A DNA stretch of 64,000 nt from Paenibacillus sp. CC-CFT747 (lineage in GTDB: Bacteria > Bacillota > Bacilli > Paenibacillales > NBRC-103111): contig CP106741.1 of the NCBI GenBank assembly GCA_030323305.1, forward strand, positions 4,029,501 through 4,093,500, written 5' to 3'. Both the position numbers and the translations under genes were made by a program. Within the stretch, counting starts at the first letter, position 1. Every line of letters begins with the position of its first letter. Shown here in pieces: positions 43,254-52,322 of the stretch. The notes under the pieces were generated by a model. That model saw only the letters and a list, made by a program, of their open reading frames with translations. It searched no databases and was not told the origin of the DNA.

Positions 43254-44211
43254 ATGATCACGGTTGCACAGGATGGAACAGGCGATTATACAAGCATTCA
43301 GGAGGCCGTTGACCGGCTGCCGGAGCACGCCTCCCGGCCGCGCCTATTGTATATCCGCCATGGCCTTTACCGGGAGAAGCTGTACATCGACAAGCCTTAT
43401 GTCACCCTGATAGGGGAAAGCGCCGGAGGAACGGTTATCGAGTATAGCGATTATGCCCTAAAGAAATATCCCGACGGAACCCCTTATCATACTTTTAATT
43501 CGTACTCGGTCTTCCTGGGCGGAGACGATTTTACCGCAGAGAACCTGACCTTCGCCAACACGGCGGGGAGCGGAAAGGAAGTGGGGCAGGCGGTTGCCGC
43601 TTATGTGGACGGAGATCGGGCCGTTTTCCGCCGCTGCCGGTTCACCGGCCGCCAAGACACCCTGTTCACGGGTCCGCTTCCCGAGCAGCCCATGGACCGC
43701 TCCCGTTTTGGCGGGCCAGGAGATACTCAGCCGAGGCGTCATGTCCGCCACTTGTACGAGGAATGCTATATCGAAGGCGACGTCGATTTTATCTTCGGGT
43801 CGGCGACGGCGCTGTTCCTGAGGTGCGAAATCCATTCGACGGGCAGCGGCTGGATCACCGCGGCTTCCACACCGGAAGGGGGAGTTCGGGTATGTGTTCC
43901 TGGACTGCCGCCTCACAGGCAGTGCCCCGGATCCATCCGTTTACCTGGGGAGGCCGTGGAGAAACCATGCCCAAACGGTTTTCCTCCGCTGCTGGATGGG
44001 GCCCCACATCCGGCCGGAGGGCTGGGACAACTGGAACAAGCCGGAGAGCGAAGGGACCGTCCGGTACGCGGAAGCCGGTTGTACAGGACCGGGGGCGAAG
44101 CCGGAATCCAGGGTGGCTTGGTCCAGACAGCTGACGGAGGAAGAAGCCCAGGCTTTTACGGTACAGGGGATCTTGCAGGGGGAGGATAGCTGGGATCCCT
44201 TTTCAACGTAG
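43254..44211 (+). CDS. Pectin methylesterase, CE8 (two bases missing)
   Basis: This is a CE8 pectinesterase of about 319 aa, which removes methyl esters from homogalacturonan. The beta-helix motifs are present: VAQDGTGDYTSIQEAVDRLP, FTGRQDTLFTG with the catalytic-region Gln and Asp, GDVDFIFGSATALF with the second Asp, and YLGRPWRNHAQTVF with the Arg and Trp. The frame jumps by two at the G run 43878-43882; seven G in place of five gives TPEGGEFGYVFLDC. No signal peptide is seen at ATG 43254 or at the upstream in-frame ATG 43230, so a cytoplasmic role on imported oligomers is possible. It closes the pectin region. Confidence 0.88.
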
Positions 44212-44241
44212 GCACAATAAGAGAACATTTTTATAGGGAAA

Positions 44242-44269
44242 GGCCGTCTTGTCCGGAGACGGTCTTTTT
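44242..44269 (+). terminator. Rho-independent terminator after pectin methylesterase
   Basis: GGCCGTCT pairs with AGACGGTC (one G-T pair) over a seven-base loop, followed by five T. Confidence 0.75.
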
Positions 44270-44300
44270 CTTGTTGCCATAGAGAAGAGAAAAATAATTA

Positions 44301-44313
44301 ATACGACATATTG
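44301..44313. promoter_or_regulatory. CcpN-like operator
   Basis: AATACGACATATT contains an 11-mer that matches the CcpN consensus TRTGHYATAYW, as I recall it, at 10 of 11 positions on both strands. It overlaps the -35 of the promoter below, a position that would repress. CcpN controls sr1, gapB and pckA in Bacillus subtilis. The assignment is by eye. Confidence 0.5.
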
Positions 44314-44339
44314 AAATATAAAATACGTATTATTATAAT
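44311..44339 (+). promoter_or_regulatory. Strong sigma-A promoter for the SR1P-ppdK operon
   Basis: TTGAAA at 44311-44316 and TATAAT at 44334-44339 are separated by exactly 17 bases in a markedly AT-rich stretch. It lies 46 bases before the SR1P-like start. Confidence 0.85.
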
Positions 44340-44384
44340 AAAATCATCCTAAATAAGGTTGTTATTAACCGAAGGAGGCTTATT

Positions 44385-44569
44385 ATGTATAATCCTGATC
44401 GCACGACTCAAGAGGAACAGACGGGAATGGAGCTCGGAACGGTCATCTGTAAAAACTGCCGGGATGTCTTGTTTACTTTGCCTACGGATGGAGTAAAGCG
44501 GTTCTACGGGATATGCAGCCGTGAGGATTGTGCCAAAGAATCGGCGGGAATGGAGGGGAGGAGGAATGA
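44385..44569 (+). CDS. SR1P-like GapA-binding peptide (frameshift near the end)
   Basis: This is a peptide of about 61 aa with the pattern [15 protein letters not shown], then [15 protein letters not shown], which aligns with the Bacillus SR1P peptide (GT-hydrophobic-C-x2-C, then V-x2-aromatic-Y-G-x-C). SR1P binds glyceraldehyde-3-phosphate dehydrogenase GapA and stabilises it and its partners in RNA decay. The four Cys could bind zinc. The start is ATG 44385 behind GAAGGAGG. Read literally it ends at 44588; one G added to the run at 44555-44558 ends it at TGA 44567-44569, overlapping the ppdK ATG by four bases. The promoter and operator upstream support gluconeogenic control. Confidence 0.7.
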
Positions 44570-47212
44570 CCTTGAAGCTGGTTTATGATTTTGGAGAAGG
44601 AAACGCAGCCATGAAGTCTCTTCTCGGAGGCAAAGGGGCCAATCTGGCGGAGATGAACCGAAACGGGCTGCCGGTCCCCCCGGCTTTACCGTCACAACAA
44701 GCGGCTGCCATGCTTTTTTCGAGGCGGGCCGGCGGCTGCCTTACGCTGTAGAGCAGCAAATCCAAAGTGCCTTGGAGCGGTTGGAGAAGGAGAGAAACCA
44801 GAGATTCGGAGACCCGGATAACCCGCTTCTGGTCTCGGTTCGCTCGGGGGCCGTCACCTCCATGCCCGGCATGATGGATACGATTCTTAATCTTGGCCTT
44901 AACGATAAAACGGCGGAGGGGTTAGCCTCCTTAACAGGCAGTGAGCGTTTTGCCTACGACTGCTACCGAAGGCTGATTCAAATGTTCGGACAAGTGGTGT
45001 TTGGAATGGAATCGATCCACTTCGAAACCATGCTCCGGCGGCTGAAGAAGCAGGAAGGGGTGGAGAGCGATCAAGATCTGAACGGTGACGCGTGGCGCCG
45101 GCTCGTAAGGGAATACAAGGAGGGGCTGCTCCGGCATACCGGCCGAGCGTTTCCCGAGAGCGTATACGAGCAGCTTAAGCTGGCCGTCGAAGCGGTATTC
45201 CAATCCTGGAACAATCGGCGGGCTCAAGTCTACCGCAAAATTAACGGCATCCCCGACGATCAGGGCACAGCGGTTACCATTCAGGCGATGGTGTTCGGCA
45301 ACCGGGGGAACGATGGGGGAACCGGTGTGGTGTTTACGCGCCATCCCTCCACCGGGGAGAAGGTTCTTTTCGGGGAGTATCTCCTTAATGCCCAAGGCGA
45401 GGATGTCGTGGCCGGGGTCCGTACACCCGAGCCGGTTTCCTCCTTAAGAGCCGGATGCCGGAGATTTACCGGGAGCTGGAACAAGCAGCCCGGCAGCTGG
45501 AACGAACGGGCCGGGATATGCAGGATATCGAGTTTACGATCGAAAAGGGAAAGCTGTATCTCCTTCAGACCCGAAACGGCAAAAGAACGGCGCAGGCCGC
45601 CCTGAAGCTGGCGGTCGACTTCGTGGAGGAAGGGCTGATCACCCGGGAGGAGGCGGTTCAGCGCATCGAGGTCTCGCATCTGGAGCAGCTTCTGCACAGG
45701 GGCATCGACGAGGCGGCGGTTCCCGAGGTTTGGGTAAAGGGGCTTCCCGCTTCCCCGGGTGCGGCGGTCGGAAGAATCGCCTTCGAGGCCGATACCGCCG
45801 AGGCGTGGCGCCGGGAAGGCAAGCCGTCGGTTCTCGTGCGCCCCGAAACCACCCCGGAGGATATCCATGGGGTGGTGGCGGCCGAGGGGTGCTGACGACC
45901 CGGGGCGGGATGACCAGCCATGCGGCCGTCGTGGCAAGAGGGATGGGCAAGCCGTGCGTCTGCGGATGCGAGGCGATGGCCGTCGACCTGGAGCGGGGGA
46001 GCTGAAGGCCGGCGGCAAGGTGCTCCGAGAGGAGACTGGATCACACTGGACGGCGCGAGCGGCAGGGTCTTCCAGGGGCGCATCCCGCTTAAGGAAGCAT
46101 CCGCTACCGGGGAACTGCTTACCCTTCTGCAGTGGGCGGACGACATTCGCCGGCTCCGCGTGTTCGCCAACGCGGACAATCCCGAAGACGCCGAAACGGC
46201 CCGCCGGTTCGGAGCCGAGGGAATCGGCCTGTGCCGGACGGAGCACATGTTCTTTACTCCGGCCAGGCTTGAGGTCATGCGCAGCATGATCCTGGCGGAA
46301 TCCGAAGGGGAACGGCGGGCGGCACTAGACCAGCTTCTTCCGATGCAGCAGCATGATTTCGAAGGAATCTTCCGCGCGATGGACGGGCTGCCGGTGACGA
46401 TTCGCCTGCTTGATCCGCCTCTCCATGAATTTCTTCCCCAAAGGGAAGAGCTCGAGCGGCGGCTGGACGAGTCCGGCTCCCCAGAGGAGCGGGAAAGACT
46501 TAAGCGCATGATCCGCAAGGCGGAATCCTTACACGAAGTGAATCCGATGCTCGGGCACCGGGGCTGCCGGCTCGGGATCGTACATCCCGAAATTTATGAC
46601 ATGCAGGTGGAGGCCATCTTCAAGGCGGCGGCACGTTGTATCGAGGAAGGTATCAAGGTCCAGCCGGACATTATGATTCCGCTGGTCGGCGACGTAAGCG
46701 AACTGAAGGTTTTGCGGGGGATGGTGGAGCAGGCTGCCGAACAGGTTCTAAGTCCCGACATGAGAGCGCATTGCCCTTACCGGGTGGGAACCATGATTGA
46801 AGTGCCCCGTGCCGCTCTGACGGCGGGCTCTATCGCCGAGCATGCGGATTTCTTCTCCTTCGGCACGAACGACCTGACCCAGATGACCTTCGGCTACAGC
46901 CGGGACGACGCGGAAGGAAAGTTCCTGTCCCATTACCTGGACAAGAAGATGCTGGCCCGCAATCCTTTTGAGGTGCTGGATTCGGAAGGGGTCGGCCAGC
47001 TGATCGAGCTCGCCGTGGAAAGAGGGCGAGCCCGCAAGTCCTCGCTCAAAACCGGCATCTGCGGAGAACACGGGGGCAATAAGGAATCGATCGGCTTCTG
47101 CCACCGGACCGGGCTGGATTATGTCAGCTGTTCCCCGTACCGGGTCCCGATGGCCCGGATTGCCGCCGCCCAAGCGGCCATCGAGGAGGCAGCGGCACTT
47201 ACCTTCAAGTAA
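44566..47212 (+). CDS. ppdK: Pyruvate, phosphate dikinase (five frameshifts)
   Basis: The restored enzyme is about 883 aa, the normal length. It interconverts pyruvate, ATP and phosphate with PEP, AMP and pyrophosphate. The N-terminal ATP-grasp part has [12 protein letters not shown] and [21 protein letters not shown]; the swivelling domain has the phospho-carrier His in [19 protein letters not shown]; the C-terminal barrel has [19 protein letters not shown] and the catalytic Cys of CGEHGG. Shifts lie near 44682, 45442, 45886-45889, 45995-45999 and 46031. It starts inside the SR1P stop codon, so the two are co-translated. With the CcpN-like site, a gluconeogenic direction during growth on uronates and similar carbon is likely. 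Confidence 0.92.
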
Positions 47213-47306
47213 GTAAGTCACCTGTTTTTCCGTTCTTCCGGCCGGGAGGGATGTCCACTATAATGAGAAGCGGGCATCCCAATATCGGAAGGAGGCAATG
47301 AAACTC

Positions 47307-48296
47307 ATGACCTATTCAGCCGATTCATCCCGCTACACCAGCATGACTTATAACCGGTGCGGCCGCTCCGGACTTAAGCTTCCCGCGATTTCCCTTGGCC
47401 TTTGGCATAATTTTGGCGGAGTGGACACCGAAGAGAATGGACGGGCGATGGTCCGCCGGGCATTCGACCTGGGGATCACCCACTTCGATCTGGCGAACAA
47501 TTACGGGCCGCCTCCCGGCAGCGCGGAGGAAATGTTCGGCCGCATGCTGAAGACGGACCTGCATCCCTACCGGGACGAGCTGATCATCTCCACAAAGGCC
47601 GGTTATCGCATGTGGCCCGGACCTTATGGGGAGTGGGGATCGAAGAAATACTTGACGGCCAGCCTGGACCGGAGCTTGAAGAGGATGGGACTGGAATACG
47701 TCGATATTTTCTACTCGCACCGGTTTGACCCGGAAACCCCGCTTGAAGAAACGATGATGGCCCTTGATCAGGCCGTCCAGCAGGGGAAGGCGCTTTATGC
47801 GGGCATTTCCAGCTATCCGCCCGAGCAGACGGAGAAAGCTGCCCGTATCCTCAAGGAGCTCGGTACTCCTCTGCTTATTCACCAGCCGAGCTATTCCATG
47901 CTTAACCGCTGGATCGAGGATGGCCTGCAGGAGGTGCTGGACGAGTATGGAGCCGGAAGCATTGCTTTTTGCCCGCTTGCCCAGGGCCTGCTCACCACCA
48001 AGTATTTGACCGGCATTCCGGAGGGCTCCCGTGCCAGCCGGGCGTCCGGAGCCTTGAAAGAGAAGGATGTAACCGAAGAGAAGCTGGCCAAAATCATGAA
48101 GCTGAACGAGCTTGCCGCCGAGCGGGGCCAGTCTCTCGCCCAGATGGCCCTTGCCTGGGTGCTGCGGGGAGGCCGGGTGACTTCGGCGCTGATCGGAGCA
48201 AGCCGGGTTTCGCAAATTGAGGAGAACGTGGCCGCCCTGAATAATCTTGCCTTCGGGGAAGAAGAGCTGAAGCGAATCGACGCTATTCTTCAGTAA
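47307..48296 (+). CDS. Aldo/keto reductase, YghZ/MgrA type
   Basis: This intact aldo/keto reductase of about 330 aa carries the tetrad Asp and Tyr in FDLANNYGPPPGSAEE, Lys in ISTKAGYRMWPGPYG, and His in FYSHRFDPETP. The segments LGLWHNFGG and GPYGEWGSKKYL are typical of the YghZ group, which reduces L-glyceraldehyde-3-phosphate and methylglyoxal. ATG 47307 is preferred to ATG 47298, since the latter is only two bases from GGAGG. It is downstream of ppdK with 94 bases between, and is followed by a strong hairpin terminator. Confidence 0.88.
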   Translation: MTYSADSSRYTSMTYNRCGRSGLKLPAISLGLWHNFGGVDTEENGRAMVRRAFDLGITHFDLANNYGPPPGSAEEMFGRMLKTDLHPYRDELIISTKAGYRMWPGPYGEWGSKKYLTASLDRSLKRMGLEYVDIFYSHRFDPETPLEETMMALDQAVQQGKALYAGISSYPPEQTEKAARILKELGTPLLIHQPSYSMLNRWIEDGLQEVLDEYGAGSIAFCPLAQGLLTTKYLTGIPEGSRASRASGALKEKDVTEEKLAKIMKLNELAAERGQSLAQMALAWVLRGGRVTSALIGASRVSQIEENVAALNNLAFGEEELKRIDAILQ

Positions 48297-48317
48297 GCCG
48301 CAACAAAACGAAACGCT

Positions 48318-48342
48318 AAAGGAGCCTGCAGGCTCCTTTTTG
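48318..48342. terminator. Palindromic terminator between convergent genes
   Basis: AAAGGAGCC pairs perfectly with GGCTCCTTT over TGCA. T-rich and A-rich flanks suggest it works in both directions, for the reductase and the convergent AraC gene. Confidence 0.85.
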
Positions 48343-48393
48343 CGTTAACCCCGGACTAAGATGGCATTGGATAACCGGCTGCCGCCTCGTGCC

Positions 48394-49228
48394 TCACAGC
48401 CTGGATAGCCGGCGCGGGTCGGCAGCTCCGGTTGACTCCACGTTCTGAGCATCCTGCAGCCCTCTTTCCCGTTCCGCATAGGCGGTAGGCGACAGGCCGG
48501 TGATTTTATGGAACATTTTATAGAAGGAAGAGGTGTCGTAGTAGCCCAAATGCTCCGCTATATAGGTCACGGATAAGGGGTGCTGCGCAGCAGGTCCATG
48601 GCCGAGGCCATCCGTAGCCGGTGTTGATAGGCAAGGGGGATTGGCCGACCGCCTGCTTGAACAGGGTCAACGTATAATTCGGGGAGCGGCCGATGAGGGA
48701 GGCGAGCTCTTCGAGACGGACGGTCTTCCGGTAATGGGCCAGAAGATGCTTCTCGATCTTGTCCACCCGAGCTTCTTTGCTCAAAGGGAGCCGGGGAGCG
48801 GTCCAGTCCCGGCAGGCGGTTCCGAGCAGCTCCAGAAGAATTCCCGCCTGGATGACGGAATAGAAGTCCTTGCTTTCCTGGGTATGCCGGTACAGGGATT
48901 CCATCCGGTCTTTGTAATAGCTGAAGCGGCGGGTGGGAATGTCGACCGGTTCGTTAACCTGAAGCAAAGGGAGAAAAAGGTCCGGCGAATAGGTAAAGAG
49001 CACCGTATATTTCTGATGGGTGCCCTCTTCGGTGTTGCGGGCCTCCCTAACGGTTCCCGCCGGGATATAAACGAGATCGCCCTGTCGGGCCACCCGCGAG
49101 CCGGTCGGCCAGCGGTACTGAACCTTCCCTTCCGTTACAAGAATTAAAACATTAGATTGTACCTGTTTCATCCGATTATGCCAATGGGGAATATGATCGT
49201 CGAAATTGACACTTTTCACGGTAAGCAA
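48394..49228 (-). CDS. AraC family transcriptional regulator (two frameshifts)
   Basis: This AraC regulator is about 278 aa after repair. The N-terminal cupin has FDDHIPHWHNRM and QGDLVYIPAGTVREARN; the C-terminal HTH has LASLIGRSPNYTLTLFKQ, then VTYIAEHLGYYDTSSFYK and GLSPTAYAE. Shifts on the plus strand are at G 48635-48639 and G 48577-48580; the restored end is TGA at 48394-48396. The start is TTG 49228, 10 bases after AGGAGG on the minus strand. It is divergent from the sulfatase gene, which it probably regulates in response to a sulfated sugar. Confidence 0.85.
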
Positions 49229-49336
49229 GGCCAGGACACCTCCTAAAATGGAATGTGTGATTCTACCTCAGATCGTAACTTTGTACATGGTCTTTGTAAA
49301 CCCGTTCCTTCTATAATGGATGGGAGGTGAAGCTCT

Positions 49337-50752
49337 ATGCAGGCTGGACAAAGGCCTAATATCCTGTTCATCATGTCGGACGACCACGCTTCCCACGCGA
49401 TAAGCGCGTATGGAAGCCGCATTAACCAGACCCCCAACATCGACCGCATTGCAGAAGGGGGAATCCGCTTTGACAACTGCTTCTGCACGAATTCCATCTG
49501 TTCTCCGAGCCGTGCGGCCATTCTGACGGGAAAGTATAATCATCTGAATGGCGTCAAATCCATATGTGATTCGCTCGACGGCCGGCAGATGACCTTTCCG
49601 AAGCTTCTGCAGGAAGCCGGGTACCAGACCGCGATAGTCGGCAAGTGGCATCTGGGGCACGGCGGAAACGCAGACCCGACGGGATTCGACTATTGGACCG
49701 TCATACCGGATCAAGGCCGCTATCATGATCCCGTTTTTATTGAGATGGGGGTGAAGAAGACCTATCCCGGCTACGTGACGGACTTGACAGCGGATTTCTG
49801 TCTGGACTGGCTGGAGCGGCGGGATAAGGACCGCCCCTTTATGCTCATGTGCCACCACAAGGCGCCTCATCGCCCTTGGGAGCCGCCGGCTAAATATGCC
49901 TCCCTGTATGAGGGAATGGACATCCCGGAGCCGGAAACGTTCGATGATGATTATTCCCATCGTGCCCAGGCGGCCTCAGAAGCCGCGATGCGGTTGGACC
50001 GGGACCTGGTGGATGAGGTGGATCTGAAGGGCTCCCCGCCCGCCGGCCTCTCGAAGCAGGAAGAGAAGAAATGGAGATACCAGAGGTACATCAAGGATTA
50101 CTTGCGATGCGTCGCTTCGATTGACGAGAACGTGGGAAGGCTGCTTGATTATTTGGACCGGGAAGGGCTGGCCGAGGATACCATAGTCGTCTATACCTCG
50201 GATCAGGGCTTCTTTCTGGGGGACCACGGTTGGTACGACAAGCGGTTCATGTACGAGGAGTCGCTCCGGATGCCGTTTCTCGTCCGGTATCCCCGGGCCG
50301 TCAGGCCGGGGACGGAAACCGGAGCCATGGCGCTTAACATTGATTTTCCGGCTACTTTTCTCGATTATGCGGGACTCACCATCCCGGAGGAGATGCAGGG
50401 ATACAGCCTGCGGCCGATCCTGGAGGGAAGTCTCCCTTCCGACTGGAGAACCTCGATGTACTACCGGTACTGGATGCATCTGGACGAGAATCACCGCGTG
50501 TATTCCCATTACGGCCTCCGAACACAGCGCTACAAGCTGATCTATTATTATGCGGAAGCGCTTGGCACTTCGGGGTCCCTGGAGGAGAAAAGGCCTCCGG
50601 AATGGGAGCTGTTTGATCTGGAGAGCGACCCTTATGAGATGAGGAATGTATACGGGGAGCCGGCTTATGCGCATGTGGTGCCAGTCTTGAAACAGGAGCT
50701 AAGGAAGCTGCAGCTGGCCGTTCTGGACGAGCCCGTGGAGGAAGTCGGTTAG
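49337..50752 (+). CDS. S1 family sulfatase, Cys-type
   Basis: This intact 471-aa sulfatase begins RPNILFIMSDDHASHAIS, with the metal-binding Asp pair. The formylglycine site is CSPSRAAILTGKY near residue 56, a Cys-type CxPSR motif that needs oxidation by a formylglycine-generating enzyme. Other active-site segments are VGKWHLG, HHKAPHRPWEP and YTSDQGFFLGDHGWYDKRFMYEE. No signal peptide is seen, so it may act in the cytoplasm on imported sulfated sugars. The start is ATG 49337 after GGGAGGTG. The convergent gene encodes a matching FGE. The sulfated substrate is not identifiable; glycosaminoglycan- or choline-sulfate-like compounds are possible. Confidence 0.9.
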   Translation: MQAGQRPNILFIMSDDHASHAISAYGSRINQTPNIDRIAEGGIRFDNCFCTNSICSPSRAAILTGKYNHLNGVKSICDSLDGRQMTFPKLLQEAGYQTAIVGKWHLGHGGNADPTGFDYWTVIPDQGRYHDPVFIEMGVKKTYPGYVTDLTADFCLDWLERRDKDRPFMLMCHHKAPHRPWEPPAKYASLYEGMDIPEPETFDDDYSHRAQAASEAAMRLDRDLVDEVDLKGSPPAGLSKQEEKKWRYQRYIKDYLRCVASIDENVGRLLDYLDREGLAEDTIVVYTSDQGFFLGDHGWYDKRFMYEESLRMPFLVRYPRAVRPGTETGAMALNIDFPATFLDYAGLTIPEEMQGYSLRPILEGSLPSDWRTSMYYRYWMHLDENHRVYSHYGLRTQRYKLIYYYAEALGTSGSLEEKRPPEWELFDLESDPYEMRNVYGEPAYAHVVPVLKQELRKLQLAVLDEPVEEVG

Positions 50753-50971
50753 AAGCGGGAGAGCCGAGAAGTTTGGGAGCCGGCAGCCCGGCTGCAGAGT
50801 GCGGAGGACGCGGATTTGGACCGCCTCTTCGAAGGCAATCCTAAGGCAAGAACGCTTTACGAATGGTCTCCATTCGTTGTTATCGTAGACAACGGCAAAG
50901 AGCTGGGGGTCTACGATCCCCGGTTTTACCGCAACGGCCAATCGTTCCTGTTTGAATCCATAACGAAATAA
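50753..50971 (+). other. In-frame open reading frame after the sulfatase TAG
   Basis: The sulfatase frame stays open for 72 more codons after its TAG, ending at TAA 50969-50971. The encoded stretch looks protein-like (LYEWSPFVVIVDNGKELGVY, then DPRFYRNGQSFLFESITK) and uses codons like its neighbours. There is no ATG, GTG or good ribosome site; TTG 50816 is the only common start. It may be a small gene whose start was lost to an indel, a read-through extension, or chance. I do not recognise a family. Confidence 0.35.
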
Positions 50972-51014
50972 ACGAAGCAGGCGGCCTCATTTAGAGGTCG
51001 CCTGCTTCGTTTGG
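50972..51014. terminator. Long hairpin between sulfatase and FGE
   Basis: ACGAAGCAGGCGGCCT pairs with AGGTCGCCTGCTTCGT, with one mismatch, over a short loop. It lies between convergent genes and probably stops transcription from both sides. Confidence 0.75.
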
Positions 51015-51075
51015 TTATGCATCGGATCTTCCTTGCCTTCAGGTGTTCTTCGCCATGAGCAGCAACCGGCTCTCC

Positions 51076-52047
51076 TCAAGCGTCCGCCGCACAGCGGAAG
51101 CCGATGTTGCTTGAGGCGCTGTCGGGGGTGTTGGAGCTTCGGGCACCGACCCGGTACCGGTTGCAGTAGGATTTGTGGCAGAGGAACGAACCTCCCCGCA
51201 TCACCCTTTTGTCTCCCCGGTCGGGTCCTTTCGGATCGCGCCGGGGACCTTTTCGGTGCCAGTCGGGGCTGAACCAGTCCGAGCACCATTCCCATACGTT
51301 GCCGGACACGTTATAGAGCCCGTAGGCATTGGGTGGAAAGGACTGAGCGGGAGCCGTACCGAGATAGCCGTCGGACAGGTTATTCTTCTCCGGGAATTTG
51401 CCCTGCCAGATGTTGCACCGGTGCTGGCCGTCCGGCTTCAGCAGATCGCCCCAAGGGTATCTTTTCTGCACTAGACCGCCCCTTGCGGCATATTCCCATT
51501 CGGCCTCGGTCGGAAGCCGCTTTCCCGCCCACTTGCAGTAGGCGTTGGCGTCGGTCCACGAGACGTGGGTGACCGGATGATCCATCAGGCCGGCCAAGTC
51601 CGAGCTGGGACCAAAGGGATGCTGCCAGTCCGCTCCTTCCACCGCCCACCACCACGGTGTTTGCTGGGCGGCGCTGGACACTCCCGGCTTGTCCGCTTCC
51701 GTGACGAGGAGGTGAAAGACGAAGGACCAGCCGAACGTTTCCGATTCCGTCTTGTAGCCGGTTTCCTTGACGAACGTCTGAAACTGTTCATTGGTTACGG
51801 TGCAGGGATCGATGCGGAACGGCCGCAGGGTTACTTCCCTTACCGGGCCTTCCCCGTCAGCCGGAAAGCCTTCGTGATCGTCCGTGCCCATTAGAAAGGG
51901 GCCACCGGGCAAGAGAAGCATGCCGTCCAGTGAAGGAACGGTACCCTCCGAGGGAGTCAAGGACGATTCCGAGGGGGAACGGCCGGAGCCCCGGCTTACC
52001 CCGCAGCAGGAAGAGGAAGAGGAAGAGGGAGTCGATGTCATCTTCAT
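51076..52047 (-). CDS. Formylglycine-generating enzyme (sulfatase-modifying factor)
   Basis: This intact 323-aa protein is an FGE-sulfatase-domain enzyme that oxidises the active-site Cys of sulfatases to formylglycine with copper and oxygen. Motifs are PGGPFLMGTDD, KRLPTEAEWEYAARGG, YNVSGNVWEWCSDW and RGGSFLCHKSYCNRYR, whose two Cys are the copper ligands of true FGEs. This separates it from EgtB-like relatives. The N-terminus has a run of six Ser followed by Cys-Cys and a low-complexity stretch, probably a flexible tail. It faces the sulfatase gene tail to tail, across a shared hairpin, and must be its activator. Confidence 0.9.
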   Translation of the reverse strand: MKMTSTPSSSSSSCCGVSRGSGRSPSESSLTPSEGTVPSLDGMLLLPGGPFLMGTDDHEGFPADGEGPVREVTLRPFRIDPCTVTNEQFQTFVKETGYKTESETFGWSFVFHLLVTEADKPGVSSAAQQTPWWWAVEGADWQHPFGPSSDLAGLMDHPVTHVSWTDANAYCKWAGKRLPTEAEWEYAARGGLVQKRYPWGDLLKPDGQHRCNIWQGKFPEKNNLSDGYLGTAPAQSFPPNAYGLYNVSGNVWEWCSDWFSPDWHRKGPRRDPKGPDRGDKRVMRGGSFLCHKSYCNRYRVGARSSNTPDSASSNIGFRCAADA

Positions 52048-52170
52048 CCGACCTTCTTTCTTGGTATAATGCTTTTTGCGATATCATCGCTATTATACCG
52101 TACCGCCTCTCCGTTGAATATCGGGCGTATTTTTCTTGCGCCTACGGGGAATTTCCCGCCAGCAAAGCTA

Positions 52171-52230
52171 CCGGATAAGGCACTTGTGCCTTATCCGCAA
52201 ATATAGTTCTTCTTTCACGGATAAGGCACT
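52171..52230. repeat. Palindrome CGGATAAGGCAC with an extra direct copy
   Basis: CGGATAAGGCAC at 52172-52183 and its inverse at 52186-52197 form a perfect palindrome with a two-base centre. A third copy lies at 52218-52229. The element sits between the divergent FGE and YpfJ genes. An 11-base half-copy recurs at 58972-58982. It may be a dimeric regulator site; the hairpin lacks a T run and is not a normal terminator. Confidence 0.7.
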
Positions 52231-52322
52231 AGAACATTTTGTAAGCGGCCCAAAAGTGTTAACCCCCTGTAAAAACGGGTATATCCCTTATAACAAGCAC
52301 ATTCGACCTAGGGGGATCCGCC

